In this document: piece after piece, positions 59,432 through 64,000 of the stretch
Layout of the letters: the number at the start of each line of letters is the position of its first letter
Numbering within the stretch: the first letter of the stretch is position 1
Assembly (NCBI GenBank): GCA_030604885.1
Contig: JAUVUZ010000005.1
Span: 1-64,000 of the forward strand
Direction of reading: 5' to 3'
Length of the DNA: 64,000 nucleotides
Source: Alphaproteobacteria bacterium
GTDB lineage: Bacteria > Pseudomonadota > Alphaproteobacteria > Rhodospirillales > Rhodospirillaceae
The notes under the pieces: generated by a model
Seen by the model: only the letters and a program-made list of their open reading frames with translations
Told to the model about the DNA's origin: nothing
Database searches by the model: none
Program-made: the position numbers and the translations under genes

Positions 59432-60068
59432 TCACTGCGCCGGTTCGGCGCTCCGATCCTCGTCGTGCCCGCGATAGGCGGCAAGCCGTGCCATGTCGCG
59501 GGCGATCCGCTCGCCGAGCGGACCGGCACTCACCCAACCATGCACCGCTCGTTCGCGGGCGAACGCGGCACCCAGCTCCGCCGCGGTCAACGCCGCTTCG
59601 GCATGCCGCACCGGGGTTCCGGCGCGGCGCTCCGCCTGGCCGATCTTGCGCAGGCCGTCGGCGCCGCCGTCGGTGGCGGCGATCAACCAGCCCGCGCCCC
59701 CGGCGATCGCCTCCGCGACCTTGTCGAAGCCGCAAACCGCGGCGCCCGAGCGGCGCGCCAGCCCGAGCGAGTCGAGGCAGCGACGCAGCAGCAGCCGTTC
59801 GAGCCGGTCGGCGAGATCCTCGGGCACCGCCACCGCGCGGCGAGCCGCACGGGGGAAAGCTTTGCGCTTGACCGCCGTTTCTACCACATCCCGGCGCGCA
59901 CTCAACCAAAAACCCCGCCCCGGCAGGCGCTCGTCCACGTCGGGCACGATCGTGCCGTCGGGGCCGACGACGAACCGCAGCAGAAGCGCGGTCGGCTGCG
60001 CCTCGCCCCGCACCAGGCAGCGGCGGCGGCGGCCGTCGTCGTCGTCCGCGTCCTCTTCGGTCACCGGG

Positions 60069-60085
<17 letters not shown>
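59432..60085 (-). CDS. RNA-binding protein, YlxR/DUF448 plus L7Ae-like fusion
   Basis: A 217-residue fusion. Residues about 18-85 are a YlxR (DUF448) domain ([21 protein letters not shown] with [14 protein letters not shown]). The rest resembles an L7Ae/L30e-type RNA-binding domain ([36 protein letters not shown]). It lies between nusA and infB, the normal location for ylxR genes. Fusion of the two domains is frequent in alphaproteobacteria. YlxR is linked to RNA processing and transcription control elsewhere. Confidence 0.85.
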
Positions 60086-61607
<1,522 letters not shown>

Positions 61608-61609
61608 CC

Positions 61610-62113
61610 TTAAGACCCCTGACCTTGTTCTTTTTCCGCTGCCTTGATCAGCTCGTCGGTGAGCACCAGCTTCGCCCGCGCGAAGTTGGAAAACGGCACG
61701 GCGACCTCGCCGCCCTCCTCGAGGGCCATCGCGATCTCCCCGGCGTCGGTGAGGCCGAGGAGCTTGCCCTTGAAGCGCTTGCGGCCGTCCACCGGCATCG
61801 TCGTCTCGAGCTTCGCCTCATACCCGGCGAAGCGCAGGAAATCCTCGCGGCGGGTCAGCGGCCGGTCGAGACCGGGAGAGCTGACCTCCAACAGATATTG
61901 TCCGGCGATCGGATCGTCCACGTCCAACAGCGCCGACACCGCTCGGCTGATGTCGGCGCAGTCCTCCACCGTCATCCCCGCGCGATCGACGCGCTCCGCC
62001 ATGATCTGCAGGACCTTCTTGATGTTGCCGGTGAATTGCACCCGCACCACCTCGTAGCCCATGTCGGCGAGGGAGGGCGCGATCAGCTCCGCCACGTGCC
62101 GCGAAATATCCAT
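61610..62113 (-). CDS. rimP: Ribosome maturation factor RimP
   Basis: A 167-residue RimP with IAPSLADMGYEVVRVQF, the VEVSSPGLDRPLTR-type block (EVSSPGLDRPL) and DFLRFAGYEAKLE. The ATG at 62113 gives the usual length. A terminator-like hairpin lies in the leader 39 bases upstream, so a longer N-terminus is excluded. First gene of the rimP-nusA-ylxR-infB unit. Confidence 0.95.
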   Translation of the reverse strand: MDISRHVAELIAPSLADMGYEVVRVQFTGNIKKVLQIMAERVDRAGMTVEDCADISRAVSALLDVDDPIAGQYLLEVSSPGLDRPLTRREDFLRFAGYEAKLETTMPVDGRKRFKGKLLGLTDAGEIAMALEEGGEVAVPFSNFARAKLVLTDELIKAAEKEQGQGS

Positions 62114-62151
62114 GCGTTCGTCCACCCGTTCCGGCCGAACGGCGCACAAAC

Positions 62152-62175
62152 AAAAAAAGTGGGCCACCGGCCCAC
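62152..62175 (-). terminator. Strong terminator or attenuator in the rimP leader
   Basis: Minus strand: GTGGGCC-GGT-GGCCCAC (62159-62175) followed directly by seven T (62152-62158). It is a classic intrinsic terminator but sits 39 bases before the rimP start codon and 271 bases after the trmB stop. It is either the end of the metK-trmB transcript with a new promoter following, or an attenuator in the rimP-nusA leader. An attenuator class upstream of rimP has been described for alphaproteobacteria, which supports the second option. Confidence 0.75.
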
Positions 62176-62256
62176 CCTCATCGGCGTCCGTGAGCCGTCC
62201 AATAAGAATGTCGAGGCACAATCTAGACGATCGGGGGGAAGTGTAAAGAAGATTCT

Positions 62257-62447
62257 AAAACTAGGCCGGGCGCTGCCCGGACCCGCGAGGGGACAGAGGT
62301 CCCCTCGACCCCCGTTCCTGGTTTTTCCGCGAAGCGGGAGTCATCCGTCACGCCGCGCGATGGTTCGATCCCGCTTCGCGGAAAAACAAATGGGTTCACA
62401 GGGCCACCCGGCCCTGTGCGGGTCCGGGCAGCGCCCGGCCTGGTTTT
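62257..62447. repeat. Palindromic modular hairpin element, copy 7
   Basis: Near-complete copy in the 332-base trmB-rimP gap. Outer arms AAAACTAGG and CCTGGTTTT (one mismatch), stem 1, linker ACCCG, stem 2 (CGAGGGGAC/GTCCCCTCG on the left; CACAGGGCC/GGCCCTGTG on the right), and the centre TTTTTCCGCGAAGCGGG facing CCCGCTTCGCGGAAAAA around TCACGCCGCGCGA. The trmB stop TAA is part of its right end (TAAAACCAGG on the minus strand). The rest of the gap holds only the rimP leader. Confidence 0.88.
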
Positions 62448-63156
62448 ATCGCGGATTGCGCCGGAACCGCAGGATCACCGGCGCGCGGCCCTGGCGGATG
62501 GCTTTCCGTTCGTAGCGGGTCGGCACCCAGTCGTCCGGGCGGCCGAGCCAGTCGGTCGGGGTTTCGGCCATCCAGGTGAAGTCGGGCGAGTCCATCAGGT
62601 GGCGGAGCGACCAGCGGATGTAGGTCATGTCGTCGGAGGCGACGCGGAGTTCGCCGCCGTCGGCGAGCAGGCGCGCGAGTTCGGGCAGGTTGTCCGGCCC
62701 GATGAAGCGGCGCTTGGCGTGGCGCAGCTTGGGCCACGGGTCGGGGAAGAGGACGAACACCCGGGAGAACCCGGCGTCGGGGAAGCGCGGCGTGAGGGCG
62801 CGCACGTCGCCGTGGTGGATGCGCACGCGATCGGTGGCGTTGCCCGCGTCGAGCAGCGACATCAGGCGGGCGACGCCGTTGAGGAAGACCTCGCAGCCGA
62901 CGATGCCGACGGATGGGTTGGCTTCCGCCTGGCCCGCCAGGTGTTCGCCGCCGCCGAAGCCGATTTCGAGCCAGGCTTCGGCCACCGGCGCGGCGAACAG
63001 CGCCTTCGGCTCCAGCGGACCCTCGCCGCCGGGGACCGAAATCTCCGGCAGCAGGGTTTCCATCAGGCGGGCGCGGCCGGGCCGCAGGGCCTTGCCCTTG
63101 CGGCGACCGTAGAACTTGAGATCCCGCGCCTCGGGCGGAAGGTCCTCGGGCCGCAT
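62446..63156 (-). CDS. trmB: tRNA (guanine-N7-)-methyltransferase
   Basis: TrmB methylates G46 of tRNA with SAM. The 236-residue protein has the SAM motif LEIGFGGGEHLAG, VLFPDPWPKLRHAKRR (family signature) and the C-terminal TRYERKAIRQG. The ATG at 63156 overlaps the metK stop by one base (TGATG), supporting it over an earlier in-frame start. SAM supply and use are thus coupled to the same transcript. Confidence 0.95.
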   Translation of the reverse strand: MRPEDLPPEARDLKFYGRRKGKALRPGRARLMETLLPEISVPGGEGPLEPKALFAAPVAEAWLEIGFGGGEHLAGQAEANPSVGIVGCEVFLNGVARLMSLLDAGNATDRVRIHHGDVRALTPRFPDAGFSRVFVLFPDPWPKLRHAKRRFIGPDNLPELARLLADGGELRVASDDMTYIRWSLRHLMDSPDFTWMAETPTDWLGRPDDWVPTRYERKAIRQGRAPVILRFRRNPR

Positions 63157-64000
63157 CAGCGGATCAGCCCCCGCAGCTTGTCCGCGAGGTCGGTGCGCTC
63201 CCACGAGAATCCGCCGTCCGCTTCGGCCGGGCGGCCGAAGTGGCCGTAGGCGGCGGTGCGGGCGTAGATCGGACGGTTGAGCGACAGGTGCTCGCGGATG
63301 CCGCGGGGCGACAGGTCCATCAGCTCCTGGAGGGCGCGGGACAGCTCGGCCTCCGGCGCCTTGCCGGTGCCGTAGGTCTCGACGTAGACCGACAGCGGCT
63401 TCGAGACGCCGATGGCGTAGGAGAGCTGGATCAGGCAGCGCGCGGCGAGGCCCGCCGCGACCACGTTCTTGGCGAGGTAGCGGGCGGCGTAGGCGGCCGA
63501 GCGATCGACCTTGGTCGGGTCCTTGCCGGAGAACGCGCCGCCGCCGTGGGGGGCCGCGCCGCCGTAGGTGTCGACGATGATCTTGCGCCCGGTGAGGCCG
63601 CAGTCGCCGTCCGGCCCGCCGATGACGAAGCGGCCGGTGGGGTTGACGTAGAACTCGTCCTCCGGCGGCATCCAGCCTTCCGGCAGCACCGCCTCGACGA
63701 ACGGGCGCACGAGGCGGCGGATGTCCGCCTGGGAGACGCCCTCGACGTGCTGGGTGGAGACCACCACCGAGGTGGCGCCCACCGGCTTGCCGTCGACGTA
63801 GCGCAGGCTGACCTGGCTCTTGGCGTCGGGGCCGAACTCGGGGCGGCTGCCGTCGTGGCGGGCGGCGGCCATGTGCTGGAGGATGGCGTGGGCGTAGACG
63901 ATCGGCGCGGGCATCAGCTCCGGCGTTTCGTCCACCGCGTAGCCGAACATGATGCCCTGGTCGCCGGCGCCCTCATCCTTGTTGCCCGCGGCGTCCACGC
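63156..64000 (-). CDS. metK: S-adenosylmethionine synthase, C-terminal part (5' end outside window)
   Basis: MetK makes SAM from methionine and ATP. About 281 residues are visible; the first 100 or so lie beyond the window. The text [39 protein letters not shown] with the P-loop-like GGGAFSGKD, and [16 protein letters not shown] are diagnostic. It is co-transcribed with trmB. Confidence 0.96.
   Translation of the reverse strand, partial: VDAAGNKDEGAGDQGIMFGYAVDETPELMPAPIVYAHAILQHMAAARHDGSRPEFGPDAKSQVSLRYVDGKPVGATSVVVSTQHVEGVSQADIRRLVRPFVEAVLPEGWMPPEDEFYVNPTGRFVIGGPDGDCGLTGRKIIVDTYGGAAPHGGGAFSGKDPTKVDRSAAYAARYLAKNVVAAGLAARCLIQLSYAIGVSKPLSVYVETYGTGKAPEAELSRALQELMDLSPRGIREHLSLNRPIYARTAAYGHFGRPAEADGGFSWERTDLADKLRGLIR

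Noticed and set aside
57010-59871. Long plus-strand open frame opposite infB
   Set aside because: It is antisense to IF-2, has a low-complexity His/Asp/Val/Leu product and no ribosome-binding site or domain.

Overview
The window is a 64-kb stretch of a very GC-rich bacterial chromosome, densely packed with genes on both strands. Gene content and order point to an alphaproteobacterium, most likely of the Rhodospirillales: an Irr-type Fur regulator, an IalB-family protein, a LysR gene divergent from a DUF1127 gene, a YlxR/L7Ae fusion between nusA and infB, rpsT beside dnaA, and the run mutM-ubiE-ubiB-coaBC-dut. I cannot name a genus from sequence alone. No rRNA, tRNA, CRISPR array, prophage or transposase was recognised.

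Layout. 1-757: end of an MFS transporter and a tautomerase. 761-14183: cobalamin (B12) region: cobQ, cobO, cobP, an alpha-ribazole phosphatase and cobS on the minus strand, two tandem cobT paralogues on the plus strand, then (after a J-domain protein and a histidine kinase/receiver pair) a DUF1636 protein, cobA, cbiD and cobK. 14442-22522: a Bax-inhibitor-type membrane protein, the YbbP/YbbA/TesA group, ThpR, a sirtuin, LysR/DUF1127 and an IalB protein. 22589-30345: a chemoreceptor, hldE, a tandem pair of degenerate GGDEF/EAL-like proteins and an ABC-2 exporter. 30520-37446: gyrB, recF, dnaN, dnaA and rpsT, all on the minus strand. 37554-50386: mutM, ubiquinone biosynthesis, coaBC, dut, a cysteine module (Rrf2 regulator, cysK, ThiF-type E1), pabB/pabC, a hydroxyacid dehydrogenase and small accessory genes. 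50440-52422: Irr and a flavin oxidoreductase. 52622-64000: the translation/RNA block (metK, trmB, rimP, nusA, ylxR, infB, rbfA, truB, rpsO, pnp), all on the minus strand.

Most neighbouring genes overlap by 1 to 4 bases (ATGA, GTGA, TTGA, TGATG junctions), so translational coupling is the rule. The cobalamin genes cover the late steps (adenosylation, amidation, nucleotide-loop assembly) and part of corrin-ring synthesis; the rest of the ring pathway must lie elsewhere.

The most unusual signal is not a gene. Seven gene gaps carry members of one family of 160-210 bp palindromic elements built from modular hairpin pairs. The hairpin sequences differ between copies yet stay self-complementary, the short linkers between them are conserved, and the outer ends often overlap the stop codons of flanking genes. 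Two copies share the same flanks in the same orientation but have an inverted loop in the central hairpin. Other points for a second look are the tandem cobT genes, the degenerate GGDEF/EAL-like pair, a terminator-like hairpin before rimP, and a dnaA terminator that overlaps a candidate dnaN promoter.
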